DNA from: JAAFIP01 sp031428975
GTDB taxonomy: Bacteria; Pseudomonadota; Gammaproteobacteria; Burkholderiales; Burkholderiaceae_C
Direction: 5' to 3'
NCBI GenBank assembly: GCA_031428975.1
Contig: JANOYR010000263.1
Coordinates: forward strand, 1 to 64,000
DNA length: 64,000 bases
Below are positions 16,701 to 24,546 of the stretch, piece by piece. A program made the position numbers and the translations under genes. The notes below the pieces were generated by a model. That model searched no databases, was not told the DNA's origin, and was given only the letters and a program-made list of their open reading frames with translations. Within the stretch, counting starts at the first letter, position 1, and each line of letters begins with the position of its first letter.

Positions 16701-16906
16701 TGCTGCACCAGCTGCGCGACGCTGGCAACACCATCGTCATCATCGAACACAACCTCGATGTCATCAAAACCGCCGACTGGGTGATTGACATGGGCCCAGA
16801 AGGCGGCAACGGCGGCGGGCTGGTGGTGGCAGTGGGCACGCCTGAGGATGTGGCGGCGAATGCGGACAGCCACACGGGGCGGTATTTGAAGCGCTTGCTG
16901 CCTTAA
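13766..16906 (+). CDS. uvrA: excinuclease ABC subunit A
   Basis: Damage-recognition ATPase of nucleotide excision repair. Two ABC modules are seen, with Walker A [28 protein letters not shown] and [16 protein letters not shown]. Signatures are [19 protein letters not shown] and [18 protein letters not shown]. Zinc-finger Cys pairs occur at CPSC...CPSC and CEAC...CDVC. The protein is over 1040 residues, about 100 more than the E. coli protein. Extra length lies in a hydrophilic loop near [18 protein letters not shown] and in a Lys/Ala-rich linker before the second ATPase ([20 protein letters not shown]). The start is uncertain: ATGs at 13766, 13769 and 13832 lack good ribosome sites, and TTG 13727 is also in frame. 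I saw no convincing LexA box. Confidence 0.95.
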   Translation: [1046 protein letters not shown]

Positions 16907-16917
16907 TTTCTAAGTTT

Positions 16918-16970
16918 TTAGCGCAATGTCACCGTCATACGGTCATAGTATGCTATTTATTGTATAGCAA
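16918..16970 (-). repeat. dispersed hairpin repeat, copy C (3' end of Nudix gene)
   Basis: On the minus strand it reads GCTATACAATAAATAGC, then CATACTATGACCGTATG and ACGGTGACATTGCGCTAAAA, the same order of elements as copies A and B. It lies between the convergent uvrA and Nudix genes and supplies the last codons and the stop codon (16957-16959) of the Nudix gene. Confidence 0.65.
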
Positions 16971-17448
16971 TTGACGTGTGCGTAAACACCGCTGACAAAG
17001 GCAAGCGCTGCCCTGCCAAGTAGTCTTCTATGCATTGCAGCACCAGCGGGCTGCGGTGGCGGGTGACCGATGCGCGGATTTCATCGGGCCGCATCCACAG
17101 CGTGCGCACAATGCCTGTATCGAGCGTTCGGCCTGACACCGCAGGGCCTAGTTCACCGCAAAAGGCAAAGCGCACATAGGTGATGTCTTCATACGCGTGC
17201 CCCGCCAGCGCAGGGCGTTCAAAGCGGGCAAGATAGATGCCCACCAGTGCGGTAGGCGTGAACGGATGCGTGGTTTCTTCCAGCGTTTCTCGGGCGCAGC
17301 CCTGCGCAGGGCTTTCGCCCGGTTCTAAGTGTCCGGCGGGATTGTTCAGGCGCAGGCCTTCGGGTGTGTGCTCCTCCACCATCAAAAATTGGCCGCCGCG
17401 CTCGATAATGGCAGCGACGGTCACGCTGGGTTTGAATCTTTCTTGCAT
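16957..17448 (-). CDS. Nudix hydrolase (NudJ-like)
   Basis: A 163-residue Nudix protein that cleaves nucleoside-diphosphate-linked compounds. The Nudix box GHLEPGESPAQGCARETLEETT matches G-x5-E-x7-R-E-x-x-E-E and coordinates the metal. The N-terminus KPSVTVAAIIERGGQFLMVEEHT and the following LNNPAGHLE resemble NudJ-type phosphatases (thiamine or nucleoside di/triphosphates), but substrate assignment is tentative. The last residues FTHTSIAIQ are encoded by the hairpin repeat copy C, so the natural C-terminus has been replaced or extended. It is divergent from pntAA. Confidence 0.88.
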   Translation of the reverse strand: MQERFKPSVTVAAIIERGGQFLMVEEHTPEGLRLNNPAGHLEPGESPAQGCARETLEETTHPFTPTALVGIYLARFERPALAGHAYEDITYVRFAFCGELGPAVSGRTLDTGIVRTLWMRPDEIRASVTRHRSPLVLQCIEDYLAGQRLPLSAVFTHTSIAIQ

Positions 17449-17609
17449 GGTTTTATTATGCAGGCAGCAAGCTGGCGTTACATGGGCATGTTTAGAGGCA
17501 ATGCTTCAAAATGGGCAAAATGGCGGTTTACCAGATGTCCAGAGTGCAAAAATTCATGTAAGCTTGCATTCATAATTGACACAATGACGAACCACACGAG
17601 GAGACGCGC

Positions 17610-18752
17610 ATGCGCATTGGTGTACCCACAGAAACCATGGCCGGAGAAACCCGGGTAGCGGTTACCCCCGAGACGGCTAAAAAACTCATCGCCCAAGGGC
17701 ACACCATCAGCGTGCAAAGTGGCGCTGGTGTGGCCGCTAGCGTGACCGACGCAGCCTATGAAGCCGCTGGCGCTGCGATTACCGACGCGGCGGGCGCTTT
17801 TGGCTGTGAGGTGGTGCTCAAAGTGCGCTCCCCCTCGGCTGCCGAGTTGCCACATTTGCGGTCTGGCAGCGCAGTGGTGGGCATGCTCAATCCTTTTGAT
17901 GCAGACGGCTTGGCACAATTGGCCAAAACTGGCGTGACAGGCTTTGCCCTAGAAGCCGCGCCACGCACCACCCGCGCCCAGAGCATGGATGTGCTCTCTT
18001 CGCAAGCCAATATTGCCGGCTACAAAGCCGTGATGATGGCTGCTGACAAATACCAGCGTTTTTTCCCCATGCTGATGACCGCAGCGGGTACGGTCAAAGC
18101 CGCCCGTGTGGTGATCTTGGGTGTGGGCGTGGCGGGGCTGCAAGCCATTGCCACGGCCAAGCGCTTGGGTGCGGTGATCGAAGCGTCTGATGTACGCCCC
18201 AGCGTGAAAGAGCAAATCGAATCCTTGGGCGGCAAATTCATCGACGTGTCTTATGACACACCCGAAGAAAAAGAAGCCGCTGTGGGCGTGGGCGGCTATG
18301 CCAAGCCCATGCCACCGAGCTGGTTGGCACGCCAAGCGGTGGAGGTGGCCAAGCGCGTGGCGGCAGCCGACATCGTGATTTCCACCGCCCTGATTCCTGG
18401 CCGCGCCGCGCCCACCCTGATTACCGAAGACATGGTCAAGTCCATGAAACCCGGCTCGGTGATCGTGGACATTGCAGCGGGCAAGGGTCCTAAAAACACT
18501 GACGGCAGCATAGGCGGCAATTGCCCTTTAAGCGAGGCCGACAAAACGGTGGTGAAACACGGCGTCACCATCGTTGGCGACACCAATTTACCAGCGCTCG
18601 TGGCCGCAGACGCTTCAGCCTTGTATGCCCGCAATGTGCTGGATTTTTTGAAACTGATTTTGCCCAAAGATGGCGGCCTGAAGGTCGACATGGAAGACGA
18701 CATTGTGGCAGCCTGCCTGATGACGCAAGGCGGCGAAGTTAAAAGGAAATAG
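17610..18752 (+). CDS. pntAA: NAD(P) transhydrogenase alpha subunit, part 1
   Basis: Soluble NAD(H)-binding domain I of the proton-translocating transhydrogenase, which couples hydride transfer from NADH to NADP+ with the proton gradient. The 380 residues start MRIGVPTETMAGETRVAVTPETAKKL. They contain the dinucleotide fold VVILGVGVAGLQAIATAKRLGAVIEASDVRP and the conserved GYAKPMPPSWL segment. GGAG precedes the ATG. In this split form the membrane part is a separate gene, pntAB, normally directly downstream. Here pntAB begins 1450 bases later because four other genes intervene (18755-20189). These are in the same direction, so the operon may still be read through. Confidence 0.96.
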   Translation: MRIGVPTETMAGETRVAVTPETAKKLIAQGHTISVQSGAGVAASVTDAAYEAAGAAITDAAGAFGCEVVLKVRSPSAAELPHLRSGSAVVGMLNPFDADGLAQLAKTGVTGFALEAAPRTTRAQSMDVLSSQANIAGYKAVMMAADKYQRFFPMLMTAAGTVKAARVVILGVGVAGLQAIATAKRLGAVIEASDVRPSVKEQIESLGGKFIDVSYDTPEEKEAAVGVGGYAKPMPPSWLARQAVEVAKRVAAADIVISTALIPGRAAPTLITEDMVKSMKPGSVIVDIAAGKGPKNTDGSIGGNCPLSEADKTVVKHGVTIVGDTNLPALVAADASALYARNVLDFLKLILPKDGGLKVDMEDDIVAACLMTQGGEVKRK

Positions 18753-18754
18753 CA

Positions 18755-19450
18755 ATGAAAACACTGCAAACTGTGTTGTGCTCTGCTGCGCTACTTTTCG
18801 CGGGGCTTAGCTGGGGCTTAGACGTGCAGGTAGGGCGTGCAAAACTCGCCCTTAATAGCGACAAGTGGCAGGTGTTGTCGCAGAGCAATAAGCCTGCAGC
18901 CTATGGCGGCGAAGTATCTGGCACTTACGGGGCTGCACAAAAAACACTGGTGCTTTCAGACGAAACTGGCAAGCTCTTGGCCATGTTAAAAATAGAAAGT
19001 ACTGATGCAGGTGCTGGTGTGAGAATGAATTTTACTGGTGGTTGCAAAAAGTTCAAGGACCCCAATGCCTACGCATATGACGCAACGCGCGGCAGTTTTA
19101 CCGAGATGGATTGTTTGCGGTTGCTCAATGTTGCCTATCCCAAAGTATTTTTAGAGCGTAATTTCAAAGCTGATTTAACTGTAATCCAAGAGAAAAAGCT
19201 ACAACTTCCACAAAAGGCTAGTTATGTTGTGCAAATGGTTGGCATCGGAAGCGGTACTTATTTATACATCGGGATATTGTTGGACGAGACATGGGTTGGC
19301 GCTGAAACTGGTCAAATCGCTGATGGACTGCCGTCAACGATCAAGCCAGAAGCCGCAGCTTGGGGGCAACTACTAGCCAAAAGCGTGCGCGACAGCGTGC
19401 ATTCTATGAGCGGTGACACACCTATGCCCACTATTACTTTCAAGCCCTGA
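18755..19450 (+). CDS. exported protein of unknown function inside the pnt operon
   Basis: 231 residues beginning MKTLQTVLCSAALLFAGLSWGLDVQVGRAKL, a clear signal peptide with cleavage expected near SWG-LD. No lipobox is present, so periplasmic or outer-surface location is expected. The mature part contains GCKKFKDPNAYAYDATRGSFTEMDC, a Cys pair that could form a disulphide. I recognise no domain. The ATG lies only two bases after the pntAA stop. It has no place in known transhydrogenase operons, so it looks like part of an inserted block. Confidence 0.7.
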   Translation: MKTLQTVLCSAALLFAGLSWGLDVQVGRAKLALNSDKWQVLSQSNKPAAYGGEVSGTYGAAQKTLVLSDETGKLLAMLKIESTDAGAGVRMNFTGGCKKFKDPNAYAYDATRGSFTEMDCLRLLNVAYPKVFLERNFKADLTVIQEKKLQLPQKASYVVQMVGIGSGTYLYIGILLDETWVGAETGQIADGLPSTIKPEAAAWGQLLAKSVRDSVHSMSGDTPMPTITFKP

Positions 19451-19460
19451 GGATTCATCC

Positions 19461-19655
19461 ATGCGCCACCTGATTTCGCTCTTGATTTTATTCTCAGCAA
19501 TTGGCAGTTATGCCATTGGACTCGCCAAACCTGCAGAAACTCTTGCTTTCGTAGCCATGGGCTTGGAGCTGTGGTTTTGGGTGCGCGTTCGCCGTGCAAT
19601 TAAAACGGACACCGTTTCTATCGCAGCAAAGAGCCGCTATGCTAAATGCAGTTGA
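19461..19655 (+). CDS. small membrane protein of unknown function
   Basis: About 64 residues. Two hydrophobic stretches, LISLLILFSAIGSYAIGLA and LAFVAMGLELWFWVRV, suggest two membrane segments, followed by a basic cytosolic tail RRAIKTDTVSIAAKSRYAK. The start at 19461 follows the stop of the preceding gene by 10 bases and gives a sensible membrane topology; earlier in-frame starts overlap that gene. The end overlaps the antitoxin start by 17 bases. No family is recognised. Confidence 0.5.
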   Translation: MRHLISLLILFSAIGSYAIGLAKPAETLAFVAMGLELWFWVRVRRAIKTDTVSIAAKSRYAKCS

Positions 19656-19863
19656 AGCCATCGTAGAGCCAGACGGGCGCATTGATTTTATGGAGCCTAT
19701 GCCCGCATTGACTAGACCTACCAAAGTCTATGTGCTGTTTGCTAAGCCTCTGGTTGGTACGGTTATGGACGAGGTTTTTTCAGGGGCATTGCTTAGCCAA
19801 GACGCTTTGGCTAAAGACTGGCTCTGTGCGCAGGAGGAGGCGGCATGGTCACACCTGCAATAG
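19639..19863 (+). CDS. antitoxin of a PemK/MazF-type toxin-antitoxin module
   Basis: 74 residues: MLNAVEAIVEPDGRIDFMEPM... and a C-terminal segment ALAKDWLCAQEEAAWSHLQ. The final L-A-x-D-W-L-x-x-x-E-x-x-A-W-x-x-L pattern is typical of antitoxins encoded directly before PemK-like toxins in proteobacteria, where this tail wraps the toxin. The N-terminal half would be the DNA-binding or dimerising part, but is too short for a firm fold call. It overlaps the toxin gene by 19 bases, the usual coupling in type II modules. Confidence 0.75.
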   Translation: MLNAVEAIVEPDGRIDFMEPMPALTRPTKVYVLFAKPLVGTVMDEVFSGALLSQDALAKDWLCAQEEAAWSHLQ

Positions 19864-20189
19864 GCCAAGTTCTAACCGTTGCCTTTCCTTTTTCAGACCT
19901 TAGCAGTACCAAAATGCGGCCTGCCTTGGTTCTTGCTGATGCAGGGCGTGGCGATTGGCTGCTTTGCCAAATCACCAGCCAGCCTTTTGGTGATTCATCA
20001 GCTATAGAAATTCAAGCCAATGAAGTCGGCGGACATGGCTTGAAAATTACCAGCTTTGCGCGCCCTTTAAAATTGTTTACCGCCAACCATGCACTGTTGC
20101 GATCTTATATTGGCGATTTGAATCCTGCAAAACACCTTCAACTCGTTACCAAACTCACGCACATTTTGACCCCTTCCACCACGCACTGA
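19845..20189 (+). CDS. PemK/MazF-family endoribonuclease toxin
   Basis: 114 residues with the MazF/PemK barrel: IGQVLTVAFPFSDLSSTKMRPALVLADAGRGDWLLCQITSQ, then ITSFARPLKLFTANHALL and a final LTHIL helix. The P-F-P/S-D-x-x-x-x-K-x-R-P-A-L-V-L start and the Q-I-T-S motif carry the active-site Arg and Ser/Thr of this family, which cleaves mRNA at short sites. It pairs with the overlapping antitoxin upstream. The module sits in the transhydrogenase operon 13 bases before pntAB, so its transcription may be tied to that operon unless it has its own promoter. Confidence 0.88.
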   Translation: MVTPAIGQVLTVAFPFSDLSSTKMRPALVLADAGRGDWLLCQITSQPFGDSSAIEIQANEVGGHGLKITSFARPLKLFTANHALLRSYIGDLNPAKHLQLVTKLTHILTPSTTH

Positions 20190-20202
20190 AAGAACTATTG
20201 TC

Positions 20203-20520
20203 ATGGATATCGTATCCCCTACCGTACTCAACTTAATCATTTTCGTTTTGGCCATTTACGTGGGCTACCACGTGGTTTGGACAGTCACTCCTGCTCTGCA
20301 TACTCCGCTGATGGCTGTTACCAATGCCATATCAGCCATTGTCATTGTGGGTGCCATGCTAGCTGCTGCACTCACCGAAACCACGCTGGGCAAAAGCATG
20401 GGCGTGTTGGCAGTAGCGCTGGCGGCGGTGAATGTGTTTGGTGGGTTTTTAGTGACCCGCCGCATGCTGGAAATGTTTAAAAAGAAAGACAAAAAAGTTA
20501 CTGTGAAGGAGGGCGCATAA
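20203..20520 (+). CDS. pntAB: NAD(P) transhydrogenase alpha subunit, part 2
   Basis: 105-residue membrane subunit of the split transhydrogenase: three to four hydrophobic helices and the conserved HTPLMAVTNAISAIVIVGAM segment of the proton channel. A highly basic tail KKKDKKVTVKEGA follows. One base separates its stop from the pntB start. Its partner pntAA is 1.45 kb upstream beyond the inserted genes. Confidence 0.95.
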   Translation: MDIVSPTVLNLIIFVLAIYVGYHVVWTVTPALHTPLMAVTNAISAIVIVGAMLAAALTETTLGKSMGVLAVALAAVNVFGGFLVTRRMLEMFKKKDKKVTVKEGA

Positions 20521-20521
20521 C

Positions 20522-21946
20522 ATGAGCATGAACCTCGTCACGATGCTGTATTTGGTGGCTTCTATTTGTTTTATACAAGCGCTCAAAGGCCTCTCCCACC
20601 CCACCACCTCGATTCGGGGCAATTTGTTCGGCATGGTCGGCATGACGATAGCGGTGCTCACCACCGCCGCCATGATTGTGCAACTGGCGGGCAGCAAGGC
20701 CCAAGGCATGGCCTGGGTGATGCTTGGCTTGGTGGCGGGCGGCGGCTATGGCGCATACCGCGCCAAGACGGTGGAGATGACCAAGATGCCCGAGTTGGTA
20801 GCGTTTTTTCACAGCATGATTGGTTTGGCGGCAGTGTTCATTGCCATTGCAGCCGTGGTGGAGCCTTGGGCGTTCCAAATAGTGTCCAAAGGCCAAGCCA
20901 TCCCTGCCGGTAACCGTTTGGAGCTGGCGCTGGGTTCGGTCATTGGCGCTATTACTTTTAGCGGCTCGGTGATTGCGTTTGGCAAGCTCTCTGGCACGTA
21001 CAAGTTCCGCCTGTTTCAAGGTGCACCGGTGCAGTTTGCCGGGCAGCACAAGCTGAATTTGGTGCTGGGTATTATTTTGCTGGCCAATGTGGTGATGTAC
21101 GCACTGACTGGAGAGCAGACTTACTTTGCCATTGCAACGGCGCTGGCTTTTGTGATGGGTGTGCTCATCATCATTCCGATTGGCGGCGCAGACATGCCCG
21201 TGGTGGTGTCCATGCTCAACAGCTACAGCGGTTGGGCGGCAGCGGGCATTGGGTTTAGCCTGAACAACGCCATGCTGATTGTGGCGGGCTCACTGGTGGG
21301 CAGCTCAGGCGCTATTTTGAGCTATATCATGTGCAAAGCCATGAACCGCAGCTTTTTCAACGTGATTTTGGGCGGCTTTGGTGGCGATGCGGTGACTGCT
21401 GCTGCCGGAGCCAAGGAGCAGCGGCCAGTCAAGAGCGGCAGTGCCGACGACGCAGCTTTCGTTTTGGGCAATGCCGAAACCGTGGTGATCGTACCCGGCT
21501 ATGGCCTGGCCGTGGCGCGTGCACAGCACGCAGTGAAAGAGCTGGCTGCCAAGCTCACGGCCAAAGGCATCATTGTGAAATACGCCATCCACCCTGTGGC
21601 AGGCCGCATGCCCGGCCACATGAATGTGCTGCTGGCCGAGGCCGAAGTGCCCTATGACCAAGTGCATGAAATGGAAGATATCAATGGCGAATTTGGCCAA
21701 GCCGATGTGGCAATTATTTTGGGGGCAAATGACGTGGTCAACCCCGCTGCGCACACCAAGGGCAGCGCCATTTACGGCATGCCAATATTGGAAGCCTACA
21801 AGGCTAAAACAATCATTGTCAACAAACGCTCGATGGCCTCGGGCTATGCCGGTCTAGACAATGAATTGTTCTATATGGACAAAACCATGATGGTGTTTGG
21901 CGATGCGAAAAAAGTCGTGGAAGACATGGTCAAGGCAATTGAATAG
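20522..21946 (+). CDS. pntB: NAD(P) transhydrogenase beta subunit
   Basis: 474 residues. The N-terminal half has about eight or nine membrane helices of the proton channel. The C-terminal soluble domain III binds NADP(H), shown by VIVPGYGLAVARAQHAVKELAAKL, then YAIHPVAGRMPGHMNVLLAEA and LGANDVVNPAA. The sequence looks intact. It ends the pnt operon; a hairpin at 21960-21985 follows. Confidence 0.97.
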   Translation: MSMNLVTMLYLVASICFIQALKGLSHPTTSIRGNLFGMVGMTIAVLTTAAMIVQLAGSKAQGMAWVMLGLVAGGGYGAYRAKTVEMTKMPELVAFFHSMIGLAAVFIAIAAVVEPWAFQIVSKGQAIPAGNRLELALGSVIGAITFSGSVIAFGKLSGTYKFRLFQGAPVQFAGQHKLNLVLGIILLANVVMYALTGEQTYFAIATALAFVMGVLIIIPIGGADMPVVVSMLNSYSGWAAAGIGFSLNNAMLIVAGSLVGSSGAILSYIMCKAMNRSFFNVILGGFGGDAVTAAAGAKEQRPVKSGSADDAAFVLGNAETVVIVPGYGLAVARAQHAVKELAAKLTAKGIIVKYAIHPVAGRMPGHMNVLLAEAEVPYDQVHEMEDINGEFGQADVAIILGANDVVNPAAHTKGSAIYGMPILEAYKAKTIIVNKRSMASGYAGLDNELFYMDKTMMVFGDAKKVVEDMVKAIE

Positions 21947-21959
21947 CGAAGTGGTACAT

Positions 21960-21985
21960 GCCTTGCTCCGAAAATGGAGCAAGGC
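21960..21985 (+). terminator. hairpin after pntB
   Basis: GCCTTGCTCC (21960-21969) and GGAGCAAGGC (21976-21985) pair perfectly over ten bases with the loop GAAAAT. There is no T-run after the stem, so it may be a weak or rho-assisted terminator or an mRNA 3'-end stabiliser for the pnt operon. It may instead lie in the fadD leader. Confidence 0.5.
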
Positions 21986-22077
21986 GTACGGATACGAATC
22001 CACCTAGGGAAAACCTAGTTTCCTACAGCCTGCTTACAGCCCATAATCAGGTTTGTTTCGTGAAATCTGGAGTTTTT

Positions 22078-23754
22078 ATGACCGATCGCCCTTGGCTTAG
22101 TGCCTACCCTGCAGGCGTTCCTGCTGATGTCAATGTCAGTGCCTATCCCTCACTTGTTGGCCTATTGGAAGAAAGCTTCCAAAAATTTGCTACGCGCACT
22201 GCCTACAGCTTCATGGGAAAAGACACGAGCTATGCGCAAATCGACACTTATTCGCAAGCATTTGGGGCGTATTTACAAGGTTTAGGTTTAGTCAAGGGTG
22301 ACCGCGTTGCACTCATGATGCCCAATGTGCCGCAATACCCGATTGCGGTTGCAGCGGTGTTGCGTGCAGGTTTTGTGGTGGTCAACGTCAATCCCCTGTA
22401 CACCCCGCGCGAGCTGGAGCACCAGCTCAAAGACTCTGGCGCTAAGGCGATTGTGATCATTGAAAATTTTGCGACCACCTTGCAGCAATGCATTGCCAGC
22501 ACACCCATTAAGCATATGGTGTTGGTTGCCATGGGCGACATGTTGGGCTTACTCAAGGGCGCCGTTGTCAATTATGTGGTGCGCAAAGTCAAAAAAATGG
22601 TGCCCGCTTTCAGACTGCCCCATGCAGTGAAATTCAATGACGCACTGGCCAAGGGGGCCGGTATGACTTTGGTCAAAGCCAGCCTTAAATCGGATGATAT
22701 CGCGGTGTTGCAGTACACCGGTGGAACCACGGGCGTTAGCAAAGGGGCTGTGCTGCTGCATAGCAATATCATTGCCAATGTGATCCAGTCAGAGGCTTGG
22801 AACGAGCCCGCGATGCGGCGCATCCCGGCGGGGGAGCAATTGGTGGGTGTTGTAGCTTTGCCGCTGTACCATATTTTCGCCTTCACAGTCAGCATGATGC
22901 TTGGGATGCGCATGGGTGGCAAAGGTATTTTGATCGCCAACCCGCGTGATATTGCTGGCATGCTCAAAGAGCTTTCTCGGCACAAAATCCACACCCTGCC
23001 AGCGGTCAACACCCTGTTTAATGGCATGGCAAACCATCCTGACTTCGACACCGTCGATTGGAGCCATCTGAAAATTTCTGTGGGTGGCGGCATGGCTGTG
23101 CAAAGTGCCGTGGCCAAGCTTTGGCTGGAGAAAACGGGATGCTCCATTTGCGAAGGCTACGGACTGTCAGAAACATCGCCTTCTGCCAGCTGCAACCCAT
23201 CTGACAGCTTGGAATACACCGGATCTATAGGAATTCCATTGCCGTCCACCTATTTCAAGTGTTTGGACGACGACGGCCTTGAAGTCCCGCTAGGCCAACC
23301 GGGCGAAATCGCTATCAAGGGCCCACAAGTCATGGCCGGCTACTGGCAACGCCCCGACGAAACGGCCAATGTAATGACCGCCGACGGGTACTTCAAGACA
23401 GGTGACATCGGCATACAAGATGCCCAAGGGTACTTCAAAATTGTCGACCGCAAAAAAGACATGGTGTTGGTCAGCGGCTTCAATGTCTACCCCAACGAGG
23501 TAGAGGATGTGGTCAGTAGCCTTGAGGGGGTGATGGAGTGCGCTGTGGTGGGCGTAGCCGACGAAAAGACCGGTGAGGCAGTCAAACTCGTGATCGTCAA
23601 GAAAAGCCCTGAACTGACCGAAGCCCAAGTCAGGGAATACTGCCGCGCGAACCTAACGGGCTACAAACAACCCAAAGTTATTGAGTTTCGCACGGAGCTA
23701 CCTAAAACACCCGTAGGTAAAATTTTGCGGCGTGAATTGCGCGATAAAAAATAG
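22078..23754 (+). CDS. fadD: long-chain fatty-acid-CoA ligase
   Basis: An adenylate-forming enzyme that activates fatty acids to acyl-CoA for beta-oxidation or lipid synthesis. The 558 residues contain the AMP-binding motif LQYTGGTTGVSKGAVLLHSN, the GYGLSETSP motif and the C-terminal hinge and lysine region DRKKDMVLVSGFNVYPNEVEDV...GKILRREL. The ATG at 22078 is chosen because homology starts with MTDRPWLSAYPAGVP; 120 bases of upstream open frame are probably leader. Context gives no specific substrate range. Confidence 0.92.
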   Translation: MTDRPWLSAYPAGVPADVNVSAYPSLVGLLEESFQKFATRTAYSFMGKDTSYAQIDTYSQAFGAYLQGLGLVKGDRVALMMPNVPQYPIAVAAVLRAGFVVVNVNPLYTPRELEHQLKDSGAKAIVIIENFATTLQQCIASTPIKHMVLVAMGDMLGLLKGAVVNYVVRKVKKMVPAFRLPHAVKFNDALAKGAGMTLVKASLKSDDIAVLQYTGGTTGVSKGAVLLHSNIIANVIQSEAWNEPAMRRIPAGEQLVGVVALPLYHIFAFTVSMMLGMRMGGKGILIANPRDIAGMLKELSRHKIHTLPAVNTLFNGMANHPDFDTVDWSHLKISVGGGMAVQSAVAKLWLEKTGCSICEGYGLSETSPSASCNPSDSLEYTGSIGIPLPSTYFKCLDDDGLEVPLGQPGEIAIKGPQVMAGYWQRPDETANVMTADGYFKTGDIGIQDAQGYFKIVDRKKDMVLVSGFNVYPNEVEDVVSSLEGVMECAVVGVADEKTGEAVKLVIVKKSPELTEAQVREYCRANLTGYKQPKVIEFRTELPKTPVGKILRRELRDKK

Positions 23755-23791
23755 ATGCATTGCTCCAACTAGTGCAAGGGAATCCTTCAGC

Positions 23792-24538
23792 ATGACCACG
23801 GCCATCCTCAGCGCCCTGCCAGACGAGCAAACGGGCTTACATGCCTTGCTCGACCATCCGCAGTCGGTACAACACGCGGGCAGGCGATTTTTGCAAGGCC
23901 GCTTGCATGGCCATGCCGTGGTCTTGGCGTTATCGGGCATTGGCAAGGTAGCGGCTGCTACTACGGCTACTGCGCTTGTGGAGCGCTTTGGTGCGCGGCG
24001 TATTGTCTTCACCGGGGTGGCGGGCGCAATTGCCAGCCACGTGCGGGTGGGCGATGTGGTGCTGGGCAGTGCTTTCATGCAACACGACATGGACGTTTCG
24101 CCGCTTTTTCCACGCCACGTCGTCCCCAGCTATGGTCGCTCGCAGTTTGACGCGGATGAAGCGCTTAATGCTTCACTTTTCATAGCTATAAATGACTACC
24201 TACAAGCGTCAAATGGCAAAATAGTCCATCATTTTCGAAGCCCCACAGTGCACGTAGGATTGATTGCCAGCGGTGACCAATTTGTCAGCAGCTCGGCCGC
24301 AGTGCAAAAGTTACGAGCCGAATTACCCAAGGCACTGTGCGTCGAGATGGAGAGCGCAGCGGTGGCGCAGGTCTGCCACGATTACGCCATTCCATTTGCG
24401 GCCATTCGCACGCTGTCAGACCGAGCAGACGATGCAGCCCATGTCGATTTTGCCAAATTTATACAAACGGTGGCCGGCCCGTATGCCGTGGGCATTATCG
24501 GGCAATGGCTAAAAAATCTGCCCTTGCCTGCCGCCTGA
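23792..24538 (+). CDS. mtnN: 5'-methylthioadenosine/S-adenosylhomocysteine nucleosidase
   Basis: 248 residues from the ATG at 23792. It hydrolyses MTA and SAH to adenine and the thio-sugar, in methionine salvage and methyl-cycle detoxification. Key motifs are LSGIGKVAAATTATAL, VFTGVAGAI, the purine-site region ending VEMESAAVAQV, and the catalytic Asp in TLSDRADD. Between LNASL and HFRSPTVHVGLIASGDQF the sequence FIAINDYLQASNGKIV is encoded by a copy of the dispersed repeat (24183-24226), which enlarges a surface loop near residues 131-148. It lies 37 bases after fadD and is convergent with the lipocalin gene. Confidence 0.9.
   Translation: MTTAILSALPDEQTGLHALLDHPQSVQHAGRRFLQGRLHGHAVVLALSGIGKVAAATTATALVERFGARRIVFTGVAGAIASHVRVGDVVLGSAFMQHDMDVSPLFPRHVVPSYGRSQFDADEALNASLFIAINDYLQASNGKIVHHFRSPTVHVGLIASGDQFVSSSAAVQKLRAELPKALCVEMESAAVAQVCHDYAIPFAAIRTLSDRADDAAHVDFAKFIQTVAGPYAVGIIGQWLKNLPLPAA
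24183..24226 (+). repeat. dispersed hairpin repeat, copy D (inside the nucleosidase gene)
   Basis: TAGCTATAAATGACTACC is followed by TACAAGCGTCAAATGGCAAAATAG. The 12-base string AGCGTCAAATGG is identical to part of copy E (39729-39740), and the GCTATAAA start matches copy B. The hairpin is less perfect than in other copies. It is translated in frame. Confidence 0.5.
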
Positions 24539-24546
24539 GAGCGGGC

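Noticed and set aside
21960..21985. Classical rho-independent terminator after pntB.
   Set aside because: The stem is perfect but there is no T-run; kept only as a hairpin with moderate confidence.
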